DNA of 64,000 nt, taken from contig NC_080418.1 in the NCBI RefSeq assembly GCF_029873635.1, positions 150,591,748 through 150,655,747 on the forward strand. Reading direction: 5' to 3'. The stretch is from Malania oleifera. Lineage: Eukaryota; Streptophyta; Magnoliopsida; Santalales; Ximeniaceae. Below, piece after piece: positions 22,075-35,460 of this stretch. How positions within the stretch are numbered: the stretch's first letter is position 1; each line of letters starts with the position of its first letter. A model generated the notes under the pieces. The model searched no databases and was not told where the DNA came from. It worked only from the letters and a program-made list of their open reading frames with translations. Made by a program: the position numbers and the translations under genes.

Positions 22075-23553
22075 TCATCTACTGTCTTATGAATAACGAA
22101 TAGATAGAAAAAAAAAAAAAAATTAAAGAGTCAATAATTTTGCTGATTAGTTGAGAGAAAGAGACCATTTGACTAATGCAAAAGGGGGAAAAAAAATCTC
22201 CTCTCGTGTTTTTCGAGCCTCAATTTCATATTCGTGATTACATTAATCAACACTTTTTGTTAAAATATTTTAGATTATTTTTTTTATAAATTGAACTTCA
22301 TGAAAGATATTGATTTATTTGATTACATTGGGTATTCGTATTTGAGTTCACTTCTAAACTCATAGACATGGTATCCACTTAACAAACAACCCTTAACTTT
22401 TGATATAGGAAAATCACCTTTTTGACGAAAAAGAATTTTACAAAAACATTAAACGATCAATATTGAAACGCCCCAAACCCTCAAACTCGGGTCCGGTGTG
22501 TTATACCTGATCACATCCTCATAAATCATATTCCAAAACATACGCAGCGGAAAAACATGATCATAACCTCCATATAACATAATACCAGAGTTTACTAATT
22601 CTAACTATAATCTATAATAAATCATCCAACACCTGCATTTCCATAATTACATATATCTCCAAAACATTTCAGTATGTTCACAACTTTCTTTTCTCCACAG
22701 ACTTAAAATATAAGGACGTAAAACATATATATTTTCATCCCATAATTAAAATAAAAATATACAATTTTCTTTTACTATTTCCCAATAATGTTATAGAACC
22801 TCGAGCTCTCTAAGTTCGATCTCGATGAAATCCTGAAAAAAAGATAAATTTATATTTGGGTGAGACACATCTCAGTAAAGGAAGAAATCATATATTAAAA
22901 CAGTGTGTGGTCAACATGAGTTTATATATAATATAATATTTAACATTTGAAAATCCTTAACATAATTTCTGAAATCATTTCCTGATCCTAATCAAACACA
23001 TGCAAATGTTTAATCCACGAGATTACCCAAGGATAGGGGTGATTATCTGCCCATACAAGTAGCACCCCTTTGCTCTGATACATTTGGCAACCCAAAGGTC
23101 ACAACTAAAGTATATTAGGGCACTCACCTTACTTAGTAAGCCTTCAAGTGATAAATTAATCTCGTATTCACACCGTTCAACAATAGCTTACTAGCAAAGG
23201 CCCTAAGAATAGGGAAATCTGTCCTAGTACGTTATGCGACTACTGCCACATCTGTAGCTACTAGTGCACTCGCCTTACTCAGTAAGCCCTCAGGAAAAAT
23301 GTATGCCTCGCCCAATCGTAACATGTTCTATGTACATACATACTTCTAATATCATAATACATCATTCTTTCTATCATTATTCAATCATACACATTTGTCC
23401 ATATTCATGGCTTAACATTACATTTCATTTCACTTTAAGTGACTCTTTCCCATTTTACATTGTTCACATTTCACATTTCCTTTCTATTTCATTCATTTTC
23501 CTTTTCATTTCATTTTCATTTCATACTCATTTTTATTTTAATTCATAAATACT

Positions 23554-23937
23554 CGGCATCTTTCCAGCCGTGGTTGGTTAGTTTCGGCATCCTTTCAGTC
23601 GTGGTCAGCATCTATTCAGCTGTGATTGGTTAGCTTCGGCATCCTTTCAGCCGTGTTTGGTTAGTTTCGGCATCCTTTCAGCCGTGGTCGGCATATTTTC
23701 AGCCGTGGTTGGTTAGCTTCGGCATCCTTTCAGCCGTGGTCGGCATCTTTTCATCCGTGATTGGTTAGCTTCGGCATCCTTTCAGCTGTGGTCGGCATCT
23801 TTTCAGCCGTGGTCGGCATCTTTTCAGCCGTGTTTGGTTAGCTTCGGCATCCTTTCAGCCGTGGTCGGCATCTTTTCAGCCGTGGTTTGTTAGCTTCGGC
23901 ATCTTTTCAGCCGTGGTTGGCATCTTTTCAGCCGTGA
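23554..23937. repeat. Minisatellite of 20 bp cores inside the LTR-like unit
   Basis: Fifteen copies of a core close to cggcatcctttcagccgtgg, arranged mostly in pairs that make a compound period of about 52 bp (a ttggttagctt spacer plus two cores). Each core has CGGC and GCCG at its two ends and could fold back weakly. The related LTR-like unit at 36779-39544 does not have this array at the matching place (38330-38600), so the expansion is specific to this copy or its sublineage. The array lacks the constant-length repeats and unique spacers of a CRISPR. Confidence 0.9.
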
Positions 23938-24025
23938 TTGGTTCCATAATTGCATTAACACTCACATGCAGCAATTTCATAGATCATTTTCATGCTCATT
24001 TCATTTTCTGTATATCTTGCATCTC

Positions 24026-24026
<1 letters not shown>

Positions 24027-24091
<65 letters not shown>
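24027..24091. repeat. (AT)n microsatellite
   Basis: About 32 TA units within the LTR-like unit, just after the minisatellite. A second short AT run is at 24999-25019, in the place matching the AT run at 37042-37090 of the sister unit. Confidence 0.9.
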
Positions 24092-24093
<2 letters not shown>

Positions 24094-25231
24094 TAATTCC
24101 ACACAAAATTCTATTTTACTCATGCCACACAATTTAACAATAAAATTCATACAATGCCTATAAAATAAGCTAACCAACATTTAATGTTTATATGCTGAAA
24201 ATACCTTTCATTTCTCACTTAATTATCCTGAAAATATTTCTTACTTTCATTAGTTCATTTTTGCATATACATATCTAATAAATAACCCTAAACTCGAAAG
24301 AAATATAATTTATATGGTTGGCATTTTACCCATACCGAAACATATACACATATATATAACACAATTTATTTTTCTATTAAATTCATAAAAATTCTGATTT
24401 AATATATATTTTTCTCCTTACCTGATTTCTTGAACTACGCCAACAGGGACTCCGAAAAATACCTGCGGCGCTCACCCAGACCTTAAAATTAAATTCCTAG
24501 TTCCAATAAATTAATACTTCTTAGGGCCATAATTCCTAAATAAATAATAATATTCTTAAATTTAACCAAATTCTCAAATCCCACTCTCGCTTTGAAGTAG
24601 GGCCTAAAAAACCCCAATTGACAAATTACCTACGTCAAAATGACGATAACGACGACTAGGACCCCGTGGTGGTGTCCGTTCGTCGATTTAACCACATATT
24701 AATGGAAAAATTGAGAAAATAGAGAAAAATTACCTTTCCCTAAGAGTAGTGCCTAAGCCGTTCCCATGAAAAATCTGCTCTAGTAGAAATGTCGGTAGCA
24801 GAACCAGGAATCCAACGGCACCTTCTGTTTTTCGATCCGCTACCAATTCACCGAGTAATTGAGAGAAGAAGAGAGACAGAGACGGAGCGGCTGCACATAG
24901 GAAAAAAATATTCAAGGGGGGCGGGGGCGCTGATTCTTCTTCTTCCTTCTTCTTTCTTCTTCTTCCTACTTCTTTTACTTTTCTTCTGTCAGCAACTTTA
25001 TATATATATATATATATATCTTATTTTAATTAATTTTTTTATAAATCCAATACAATAATATTTAATTTAACAACTAGTTATTTAATTATTTAATTTATCT
25101 TAATTTAATTTAATTTCTTTATTTTTAATTTTTTTTCTCCTTTCCCACGTCATTCCTTTTATTTATTTATCTGTTATTTTATTTATTTTTTCTAAATTAT
25201 TTTAATCCTTTTAAATTTTTGGGTTTTTACA

Positions 25232-26164
25232 AATATTATTGGTATAAAATGCCGTAAATTAATTTTATTACTTGTTTTGATAGTAGAAAGTAATTTTGGC
25301 TTTGTTAGGGTGAAGGTAATTTTTTATACTGAAGAGGAGGAAATACTCAAACACCCAAAAATGAGGAGAATGTTTTCCAAAGGGCTATTTAGGGTGAAAC
25401 AAATGGAGCTTAATTGGGGAATTATTTTTTGAACATGTCCCTGGATAACTGCATTGGAACTTCTATAAAGGTCAATGAGGTGTACAACTCTGTTCAACAA
25501 ATTTCTTTTTAAATTTTTTTTTAAAAATCCAACTAGGGGGATTTTTTTTTAAAATTTTTTATTTTATCAATTAAAAACTTACTCTGATTTAAGTTACACA
25601 ATGGGAAGTAGCATATTCCTTATTTTATAGCTTTTAATTGGGTGAATGTTTAGTTGGTGTTGTGATTATGATGATCATTTTGACTTAGATTCACCTTGTG
25701 AAAGAGAGAGAAAATAAATTTTATTTTTAAATTAATTATAAAAATAGTATTTTGTATTTTATTTCTAAATATTTGCATAAAAACTTAAAAGATATATTTT
25801 TCAATTTTTTTTTTGTGAAAAATTTAAAAGATAAGAGTAAAAGACACTTACCTCTCCTGAAGTTTAGAAAAAAGATAAGGACCTCCCTTGCAAAATACAA
25901 GGGGAGATTTGTATCTTTTTAACAAATTTCAAGAAGAGTTCTTAGAATTCTTGAAACCTCAAGGAAAGTTTTTGGGATTTTTGATACCTTACGGGAGAGG
26001 TTCATGTCTTTTTGCAAAACCTTACGGGAGGTCAGCATTTTTTACCCTAAAAGATAATATCTTTAAGGGTTTTCAAAAATAAAGAATATTTTTTTTCCTC
26101 CAAATGGGATAAGTCACATTTGCACTTGAGAAGAATTAGGGGAAAAGAAACCGATTAAAGCCGC
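25232..26164. other. Intergenic, degenerate repeat traces
   Basis: No gene recognised. Between about 25850 and 26050 a loosely repeated theme (cttgcaaaatacaaggggag, 'gaaacctcaaggaaag', 'accttacgggagaggt', 'accttacgggaggtc') suggests a worn low-copy repeat. The open frame across it is not convincing as a protein. Confidence 0.4.
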
Positions 26165-26335
26165 CTTTCTCATTTGGATTAAGGATACTCTTTAATGAAA
26201 GAAAAGAAAAATGATTTTTCTTTAAAAAAATTATTTTTCAATACATTTTCTCAATATATTAAATATTGTTAAAATGATTATTTTTTTATAAAAAATAAAT
26301 AAATGTGATGATGTGTCAAAACTAATTTTATTCAT

Positions 26336-26374
<39 letters not shown>

Positions 26375-26420
26375 TTTTCTTGATAAATAAACATAAAAAA
26401 AAAAATTATTTTCAAAATTC
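26165..26420. mobile_element. AT-rich MITE-like repeat, copy 3
   Basis: Starts 'ctcatttggattaaggatac' and ends 'cttgataaataaacataaaa', collinear with the other copies. An AT microsatellite (26338-26364) has grown in its middle. Confidence 0.5.
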
Positions 26421-26779
26421 CAAGAGAGCCTTATAGTCACAACCTTTAGAGCACTCAATGACTTGCTTTGGCCCCAAAGCTTCATAAATTGGTTGGAGGG
26501 AATTGAAGGTAATTAATCAATTAATTAGAATGCATGCACATGTACATGTGAGGTAACTTGGGCTGCTTTTGATGGCTAATCATTTTCAATAAAGAAGCAA
26601 TTTCCCTCTTTTGAGTCATAAGCATGCATGCTGCATGAAATTAAGATCACTAAAAATATTGTCATACCAAACATCTTTTTGAGTAAAATTAATATTCAAA
26701 AATTTATCTTCAAATTTGAACCCCCTCTATAATAAGATTGTTTTGAGTCTTTGAATTAGTCCAAAATTTTCTAAATCCT

Positions 26780-27090
26780 AAGGCTATTTTGTGTTGAGGA
26801 TTTTATTTGAAAAAAAAAAAAAAAGAAAAGAGAGAAAAATAAGAAGGAAATTCATTCACTGCATTTTCTCTCTAAATAAAATATTATTAAAAATAGAAAA
26901 ATTGTTTTAATATGGTTAAAAATTAACAAAAATAAAATATTAAGGATGTGTAAAATTAAAATTTTGTTCATTGATTTGATATATATATATATCTTTTTCA
27001 CTTTTCTTGATGACTAAATATAAGAAAGTGAAACCTTTCCTATTTTCCTTTCCTTCCTCAATATTTTTCCATTCACTTTCTACTATGTGA
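26780..27090. mobile_element. AT-rich MITE-like repeat, copy 4
   Basis: Contains 'gaggattttatttgaaaa', 'ttaaggatgtgtaaaattaa', 'ttttgttcattgatttgat' and 'cttgatgactaaatataag'. It shows the uninterrupted form of the central block that is split by the solo LTR in copy 1. Confidence 0.55.
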
Positions 27091-28443
27091 GTTAATTTTT
27101 TTAGAAGGTTAATCATTTACTTTCTTTTTGATTTACTCTTCTTTTTTTTTTTTAACTTCTTTTGTGTGACTTACAAATTACAAATTCTTTTTAGTAATTT
27201 GGGCATGCCTTTAATTAATATGAAGAATCTCTTAGATATTAATACTAAATATCTCATTAAATGATAGTAATAAATATAATCATTTATACAGATGAATATA
27301 GGGCTCTCCAATTTTGACTGGATATATAAACTATCAAGGGATCTAATTTGGAAACAAGAGCTATGTGTGAGGTGAAGTCCTGCTCATTGGAACAACAGCA
27401 TAATCTTTTTTGTGTGTTAAATTGACACCAACTATTAGTTAAAATTCTCTTTCCAATATACTATATAATCCATGATGCGTGCATCTTGTTCTTATTCCTT
27501 TGCAGCTGCCTACAATCAACTTCTTATTTATTTATCATTTATTTTTTTCTGTCGTGATGGAGAGGATTTGATTTCATTGTAGCATCCATTTATATTGGAT
27601 TTGTGAGAAGTCCTACCAAGTGTAGGAGTTTTTATTACATGTTGGTTGGTGAGGAAAGCAACTTTAATCCACCCAAAAGTATTATATTTATGCTGACAGT
27701 TACTGTTGTGAATTTTTTTTTTTTTTAAAATTTGTTTAGGGGAGCTACAGTTAGCTGTTAGATCAATGAAATTAATGAATAATGAATAGAATGTTTGGAT
27801 AGCTGGGTTTGTCATTCACTCTGGTGTGTCTTCTTTAGGCTCTCCACCTAAGCTCTGCCTTGTTCTTTTGTCATTCTTTCATTTCAGGAACCTTGCTTGC
27901 TAGCCTGCCTGTTACTATTTGTTTCTCTGGAAGATCTGCAGAATAAGGTGTCTTTTCCTTCATTAGAAAAAAAACACCCACGAATCAGAGATTTCTGATT
28001 TCTGCGTGGTTTCAGGTTTGTTTGAGAAACACCCATTTCTCAGTTACGTCCAAAACTGAGAATCCTTTCTGGGTTTGGACCAAAAAGGAGATTCCTTTCT
28101 AGATTTCACTTCTTCCCCTCAGAAAGAAAAAGAGAATTGTATTTTCTGTCACCCAAATCTGAAAATTCAGAACTGGGACTACTTGGGTTTCTTAAAAAAA
28201 GAACTTTGATCTTTAATTAGTGAATGATTTGGGATTTTAGTCTCTTCTAGTTCTGTTTTAACTGTACTTCGATTTCCATATTCACAGTGATGAGTCGTAA
28301 CTTCATAAGAATTGAGTTCCCATTTTCTGATATGACCTTGTTTTGAAATTCAGCTTCTGGGTATGTTGATTTGTGTCTAAATTGGACCTGAAAATGGTGT
28401 AGATATGAGTTGTGATGAATTGTTATCCTAAGCAAAAATTTTC
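27091..28443. other. Intergenic and promoter/leader of the 132-residue gene
   Basis: AT-rich intergenic DNA up to about 27800. The following 600 bases are less AT-rich, contain no long open frame and lie directly before the ATG at 28444, so they probably include promoter and 5'UTR. The TSS and any leader intron cannot be set from sequence alone. Confidence 0.45.
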
Positions 28444-31400
28444 ATGAGGGTTTTGTTCTGCAAGATCCACTGTCCTTTCATTTGCTTCTGCAAATCCTCT
28501 TCTCACATATACGCTCCTGGGCCATTGAAATTGGAAAACACCCGGCGTCAACATCATGTGCCTTCATCCACAGTTGATGCCTCTGATCAGTTATCTGTTC
28601 ATACTGTTGAGGTCAGGGAAGAAGATGGGAAGCAACGAGATGGGAACTTGCTCAGAAGCAGTTTGAGAAAGGCACAGCCTTCGGAGGATGGTGCTGTGAA
28701 AGAGGTCTCACAGAAGAAAGTACAATGGATGGATTTTTTAGGACAAGAGCTTGTTGAGATAAAAGAATTTGAATCCAGGTGCTGACAATCTCTCTCTCTC
28801 TCTCTCTTTAAATTAGTTGTGTGAAAATCATTACTTGAATAATATTGATTAGATGAAACTATACAAAAATCTGTTGCCAACTGTAGCTTACGGTTATGGA
28901 AGCATAATCCTTCCGATTTGGGTAAAATCTTTAATGTGCAAACATTTTTTCGATAGAAAGATGGATTACTCATATATTTTAGTCCGTTGTTGGATCTTTG
29001 AAAGGAGTGAAAAGGAAGAGTTTAAAAAAAAAAGCTTTTGAAAGAGATCTGTTTGTGAGCAGTTTGCATGTTTTCCTTTTCTTTACTTTCCCTCATGCTT
29101 TTGGGATCCCAATGGAGCCTAAGAGAGACAGGCTTTGTGTTTGCGTTTCATTTGTGACTGCAGAAAGGTTGAATGGTGGTACAAAATATCATGGCTTTCT
29201 TAATGGAAAATAAATGTGCTAGTTATGGGTATTCCATCCATCAAAAAGGTGAAAATGTGATGGGTTAGATGAATTTTTTGTGCTTTCCTTGGTGAAAGAG
29301 CATTCTGAAAGAAATCTTGAGCCAATCAGGGTTTATGGCATTATATCCACATACTAATCACAGCAGCATCTGGACTTGAAAATAGCATTTTGTTGCTCGT
29401 GGTCTATGTTTTGATTGATGAAATCAAGGTTGTTGAAGTGCAAATTTGACCATGATGGTGAAATATTTTTAGTTCAAACAATTGCCTTCTGGCCTTCTGG
29501 GCTTTCAATTATCTGCTTCAAGATGGTTTCAGGGGCATCATACTGGCTTTTCTGCATGTAACTGGATGACTTTGGAGTCTCGAAAATTGCAGAAATTAAT
29601 TCTGTTATTTATTTTTTTGAGATGGTGAAACAACATAATGCTGTGCCACCATATGAGGGAGCCTACTCCCAGAACGAAACATGGCTTACATGCTACAAAG
29701 CTTAACCCTAGAATGAAACATGGCTTACATGCAACAATCTGATTCATTATTGAAGATTTACATTTTATTTGTCATCCAACAGTTCATAAGCATTCTTTCT
29801 GTTGTTTATGATGTGGCTCTTATATTTCTCGGGAGTTTATAAACAAAGGGAAAAAAACATATGAATGTGGTCTTGGTGCAGGGTAGCAACAAAGACTCGT
29901 CAACGAGTGCGAACTCGTCAATGAGGAGGTACCGAGAGTTAGGAAATCTTAGAGTTCAAAGCCTCGTCGATGAGTGGACAAAATCGTCGACGAGTGACCT
30001 TCTCTGGCTTGTCGACGAGTGCCCTTTTCTCGTCGACGAGTGGTCGCTGGGCTGTGAGAAAGAATTTAAATTTTGAATTTGAACGTTGGAGTGGTTGGGT
30101 ATTCGGAGGGAAACCTACGAGGGGTTGTTATATATGTCATTCAGGGCATATTTCAACATTTAAGAGAGTAAGAGAAGAGTGAGAGAAGGAGAGAAGATCA
30201 TTGAGTGTGTATCTTTGATTTTCATAGTGAAATTTCTTGCCGATTGTTTCCGTGGATGTAGGTTTTGCTGAACCACGTAATTCCTGGTGTCGTTGCTTTT
30301 ATTATTACTCCCTTTATATTACTATGGTTGTGGAATGTTTTCTGTTTGTCACCATTTTGTTTGTTGCAAGTATGTATATGTGATCCTTTATACAATGTTC
30401 ATTCCGCTACGCATTGTTGGGAGAGGTCGCCCTTATTTTTTTCACAACAATTGGTATCAGAGCATGTTGTATGACCTCTGAATTTAAGGATCTCGTGTTG
30501 TAACAAGGTATGGTGAAGGTTTATACAGAATTTCAACCGGATAGCATGGATGCAACGACTTGGAATAAATTGGGAGCAATCATTCATTTTTGTTTGGCTA
30601 AGGACGTGTTGTATTACGTCATGGATGAGAATTTTCCAGCATTAGTTTGGTGAAAACGGGAATGCCGATATATGTCTAAGGGTTCGTCAAAATCTGCAAG
30701 TGTAGTGGAGAAAGACTCAAAATGTAGTATTAGAGATATGCTACGTGTTTCATCGGGTTCGGAGTGCCTCACGGGTGATTCTTAAATCTTAGTCACCAGA
30801 TGCTTTTATCCTAGAAAATGGTTTGACACCGACAGGTCAGTTTATACTGGTTGTATTTTGATGGAAAATGATATTTCATGCAAAATATTTGGTATTGGAA
30901 ATGTCAAAATCAAAATGTATGATGGTGTTGTAAAAGCCATATGTGATGTAAAGCATGAATCGAGTCTAAGGAAGAATGGTATTTTCATTGGAAATTTTAG
31001 ACCGTAATGGATATTGTTATGAGTCTAAATTCAAAGAAATGAAAATGTGTGGTAACTCGATAGTGATAAAAGGGGATAAAGTAGCGGGAAACATCTTTGC
31101 ACTATGAGATGTTACAGTCGTAGGTGGAGTTGCAACTGTTGAGTATGAGTCGGGTTTCTTGTGGCATATGCGGTTAAAGCATATGGGTGACTACATGTAT
31201 TCAGATGTTTGGGAACCAATGATGATAGCATTAGGGGATAGACATATGTTTTTCGTGGGAATATCACAAAAGGTCTTGGTGTACTTCATGCAGTGGCTAA
31301 GGTTGAGAACCAGACCAGAAGAGAGTTTCTCAAGTCAAACACTGGGGTTGAGTACGCTGGTTTTGTTCAACTAGTTTTGTGAGCTGGGCAGGTTATATGT

Positions 31401-34400
31401 AAGGCTTGTAGGGTACTTCTTGGTGAAGTCAGTGAGTATGACGCATTTCTCGTGTAATCGATTGCCAAAGGTATCGCTAGATGAGAAAGTTGCAGGTGAA
31501 TGGTGGGCAGGTTTTGCGGTAGACTACTTGATTGTGAGTGGATGTCCACTAGTGCACTATTCTAGTGATGGAGGATTTAGGCTTAGTGTTGTGTTCGGAC
31601 AATACATCTTTCTGGATTATAAGAAAGGTGGGTGCAAGTTAGGTGATCTTATGACAAACAAAAGGGTGATCAAGGACATAACTTTTGGTGATAAAGTCAT
31701 GGGGCAGCGTACTCAGGTAAAAGGAAGAGAAACAAATGCCAAAAAACTGCAGTAGCAGCAATCGTGTTATTCAGGTGGAGTTAGGAACTCAGGGCAGGAA
31801 TGCAAGGAGTTCTATCTCGGGTCAACAGTATCACGGTTTGAATGGGCATGTGATGCAGGTGGAGCAATAGACTCAGGGTAGAGATAACATTTTTTATATT
31901 GCAAGGAGTTTTCAGCTCGGGAGACCAGTAGGATCACGGTGGGCTCATGTGTACTATCAGACCACTACTCAGGTGTGTGAGTTAGTGAAACTTCCAGTGT
32001 GGAAGAGGGTGATAGGATGTCGTGGAGTGATGTATTTGTTGTGTGTGAATGACATGTTATTGGCTGGAAAGACTTTGACTGAGACTAATCAGTTGGATTC
32101 TTTGTTGGAAGGTTTTGACATGAATGTGTTGGGTACGGCCAAGATGGGTCTTGGTTTGCTGATTCGCTTGAAAAAAACTGCAGGGAGATTGATGTTATCT
32201 CAGGGTAGTTTTGTAGACAGGGCTAAAGGGAGATTGGTGTTATCTTAGGGTGGTTTTGTAGATAGACCTATAGGGAGATTGGTGTTATCTTAGGGTGGCT
32301 TTATTGATAGAGTTACAGGGAGATTGGTGTTATCTCAGGGTGACTTTGTTGATAGAGCTACAGGGAGATTGGTGTTATCTTAGGGTGACTTTATGGATGG
32401 AACTGCAGGGAGACTTTTGTTTGCTGTCTCAGGAGAGTTCTGTGGAGAATCTATATGCAATGTTTACCGCTTGGTACCTAAGGACGGGTTGTGATGTTTG
32501 GGATATGTCAAAGGTCCTCCATGATTGTACAATGGAGTGTTTCAGCAGGCAACAGAGTGGACTTTCAGTTGTTAGTTTTGTTGAAGACTATGCAGGGGGT
32601 TTTGGTAATATAAGGTTTGCAGTAGCTTTTGTGTTTACTGTTGTGGGATGGTCTTATTGGAAGCCTAGGGTAAAGTCTTCGGGTGTTGTATCTACAACTG
32701 TATCGGGGTTGATGGTAGAAGCTAAAGCTACCATCAGCAAGTTCAAGCGGCGTTGCTTGGACTTGGTGCATTTCTTCAAGTGCTAGAGGGGAGACGGTCT
32801 CAACCGAACGTTCAGAGTTCAAGGTGGAGCAGTCAGATATGTTTTTCGGGTTCTCCTAAGGGGTGTATAATCGCCAAGGTGAAGATTAGACTTTATGGTG
32901 TAGCTCTTATACTTCGGGAGTTTATAAATAAAGGGAAAAACATATGGATGTGGTCTTGGTGCAAGGCAACAACAAAGATTTGTCGACGAGTGGCCTTCTC
33001 TGGCTCGTCAATGAGTGCCCTGTTCTCGTCGACGAGTGGTCGCTGGGTTGCGAGAAAGAATTTAAATTTTGAATTTGAACATTGGAGTGGTTGGGTATTC
33101 GGAGTAAGAAACCTACGAGGGGTTGTTATATATGTCATTCAGGGCATATATTAACATGTAAGAGAGTAAGAGAAGGGTGAGAGAAGGAGAGAAGATCATT
33201 GAGTGTGTATCTTTGATTTTCATAGTAAAATCTCTTGTTGATTGTTTCCGTGGATGTGACTTTGCCGAACCACGTAATTCCTGGTGTCGTTACTTTTATT
33301 ATTACTCTCTTTATATTGCTATGGTTGTGGAATGCTTCTATTTATCACCATTTTGTTTGTTGCAAGTATGTATGTATGATCCTTTATAAAATGTTTATGC
33401 CGCTGCGCATTGTTGGGAGAGGCCGCCCTTATTTTTTCACAACACTTTCATTCTCCTTATTCTCTTAATGAGTTTATGTTAGGTAATTGTTGTCAATGGC
33501 AAGAATAAAATGTGGAAAAGGAATTCCTATGTTTAAATGAAATTTCAATGTGTGAAATTCTTGTAAAATGACTAAAATGTAAAAGCCCATTAAAATTTTG
33601 AAGATGGAGGAAATTTCAAATGCTTGAAGTTTTATGGTAACTAGAGAATATAAAAGAGATCCCCTGGCTGCAGGTATTGCAATTAGCATTCCAGTCAAGC
33701 GAAGAGTCATAGAGAAAATAGTGAAACTGTGGCATTTATGTGTGTGCTTAGCATTAAGGTTACACTCTGTATATTGTATGGCCAAAGTAGATTTGAAGAC
33801 AGCTTATGGAAGACTTTTTAAATGATTCATTTGTTGGATTTTAGGGATCAATTGAATAAAAATGTTACATCTCAAATTACCTGCAAAGGATTTGTGTAGC
33901 ATGAGAACTAATGTGGTGAGATAAAAAAGGTTTTCAGTTTCGCATTAGATAAGGGTATTAGTTTTGATTAAAGTTACTGAGTTTGATTCAACTCCCTATG
34001 ATAGAGGTCAATGTAAAATGATGGTGAAAGCTGATGATAAAGTGAGATCTCCGATCAGCAGTTTTGATACCTCAGTTTCATTTAGAGTAAGAAAGGTTGA
34101 GCATGTTGTTTATAGCATATGTTGAGGAACATAATGAAGTAGGTGTCTGTCTCCAGTTTTATTGTATTGATGGATCCAAATGTGAGTGGCAAAATCCTGA
34201 AAGTCAAATGGGTGAAGTTTGGAAGGAAAGTTAAAAAATTACTTAAATGGTTAATATATAATAAGTTGAACTCTTGAAAATCTCGAAAGAGGGAAGGATT
34301 TTTAAGTGCTTTCCCTGATAGCTGGGATAAGGCATGTAGCGTATGATATTTTGACATACTATTCTTTCTTGATGCTGGGAAGCTCTTGTTAGAGAAAAGT

Positions 34401-35427
34401 CTTCTCATATAAGTGACTTGGTCTATTCTGTTGTGATTTTAGTCATGGGACAAATCACATTCCCATGCTTAAGATATTTGTTAATGACCTTCCAATGGTG
34501 GTCAAAATCGAAGGGTAGCCAATCACCCTGGAAATATTATGGCTCGTGTCCTTTTCAGTTCATGAAGAGAGTCAACAAAAACCTGAAATGATAATTGACC
34601 GCATTTATTCATGCCATCTTTGAGTTGGGAATGTGGTAAAATTCTATCATGCACTTCCATATCTAGCTTGAAATGACATCTGTCACCCTCTCTGCAACTT
34701 TAAGTTTTGTTCTGTTCTTTCTCTTTCAGATTTCTTTGTTTTTAACTGCTCATCATGTGAGACAAGACAAAAAAAAAAGGGGAAAAGGAAAACCTCATTT
34801 CTCCAAATTCAAATATTAATGGAATTGAGTATTTCCTCTTTAAAGTAAACTGACATGTTTCATGATAGGATACTACTCACCTTTCACAGGAATGTAATGC
34901 ACTTAAAACATTGGCTGAAATTGGCTTCTGCAGAAGAACAGGACATTAACATGCACATCTAAGTGGAACTGGGATCCCTAAATTGGTTGTATACTTGAAT
35001 GGATCTGTGTACAATTGTTTGCTTTATTCTGTAATTGTGCCTCTCCAATTTAACTGAACTCGTATGTGGATCATATGGCTAAAACTTGTCAGTCATGCTA
35101 TATTCATGCATGCAACATATATTATGTATGTCCATGTATATGTATTACTTGGTTCCACAGGTTTATAATTCTTTGAAGCATGTGGCAGTGAGATGCACGT
35201 GATGTAAATGCTTTTAGCCATACGAAGGTTCTGATACAAGACGTGTGCAGACTTTTCTTGCCAGTCAGAAACTAATCTCGTTGCTATTTACTTGGGAAAC
35301 TGGAGCATGTCTATAATGCTTATTACATTTTATGCAGAATGGAATTTAAAATAGTGCTCTCTGTGTTTCATTTGGCTAAATGAATTTTTGTTGGTGAAAC
35401 ACTTAGAAACTACCTTTTTCCCCTCCC

Positions 35428-35460
<33 letters not shown>

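Larger units (their letters stand above)
20861..22463. other. Intergenic with a short GC-rich, promoter-like patch
   Basis: Mostly AT-rich. A doubled 38-40 bp tract 'ggaaataacttgaaaatctttt' lies at 20924-20996. At 21100-21240 there is a GC-richer stretch with inverted pieces (agggacaggg ... ccctgtcc; ggggcatgcc ... ggggcatgcccc). At 21360-21420 there are tgggcc/ggccca motifs and an acacgtgtc G-box core. No open frame that I recognise follows on either strand. Confidence 0.4.
22464..25231 (-). mobile_element. 2768 bp LTR-like unit (TG...CA) with perfect 5 bp duplication, - strand
   Basis: On the - strand the unit starts tgtaaaaaccc and ends ggggcgtttca. It is flanked by aatat on both sides (22459-22463 and 25232-25236), so both borders are fixed by a target-site duplication. 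It is related to the unit at 36779-39544, which has the same orientation of landmarks: an AT or ATT repeat near the start, a CT/TTC-rich stretch, a 'ggacaccatcacg'-like block, a 'gagggcttactgagtaagg' block, 'tactgagatgtgtctcaccc', and a GGGGCGT end. There is no primer-binding site, polypurine tract or pol sequence. It is best read as a solo LTR of a large Ty3/gypsy-like element, or as a non-coding LTR derivative. No protein is supported. Confidence 0.75.

Noticed and set aside
23554-23937. CRISPR-like array
   Set aside because: Cores are separated by near-identical spacers rather than unique ones, no cas genes are present, and the setting is plant nuclear DNA. It is a minisatellite.
23913-24163. 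Open frames rich in Tyr-Ile, here and at 20987-21202, 26231-26485 and 37041-37295
   Set aside because: They arise from AT and ATT microsatellites.
28599-28973. A 124-codon antisense frame over exon 1 of the 132-residue gene
   Set aside because: It runs across the exon and its donor site into a CT repeat and has no family match.
32183-32407. Repeat protein coded by the 45 bp array
   Set aside because: The array lies in a broken Copia fossil and does not belong to a host gene.
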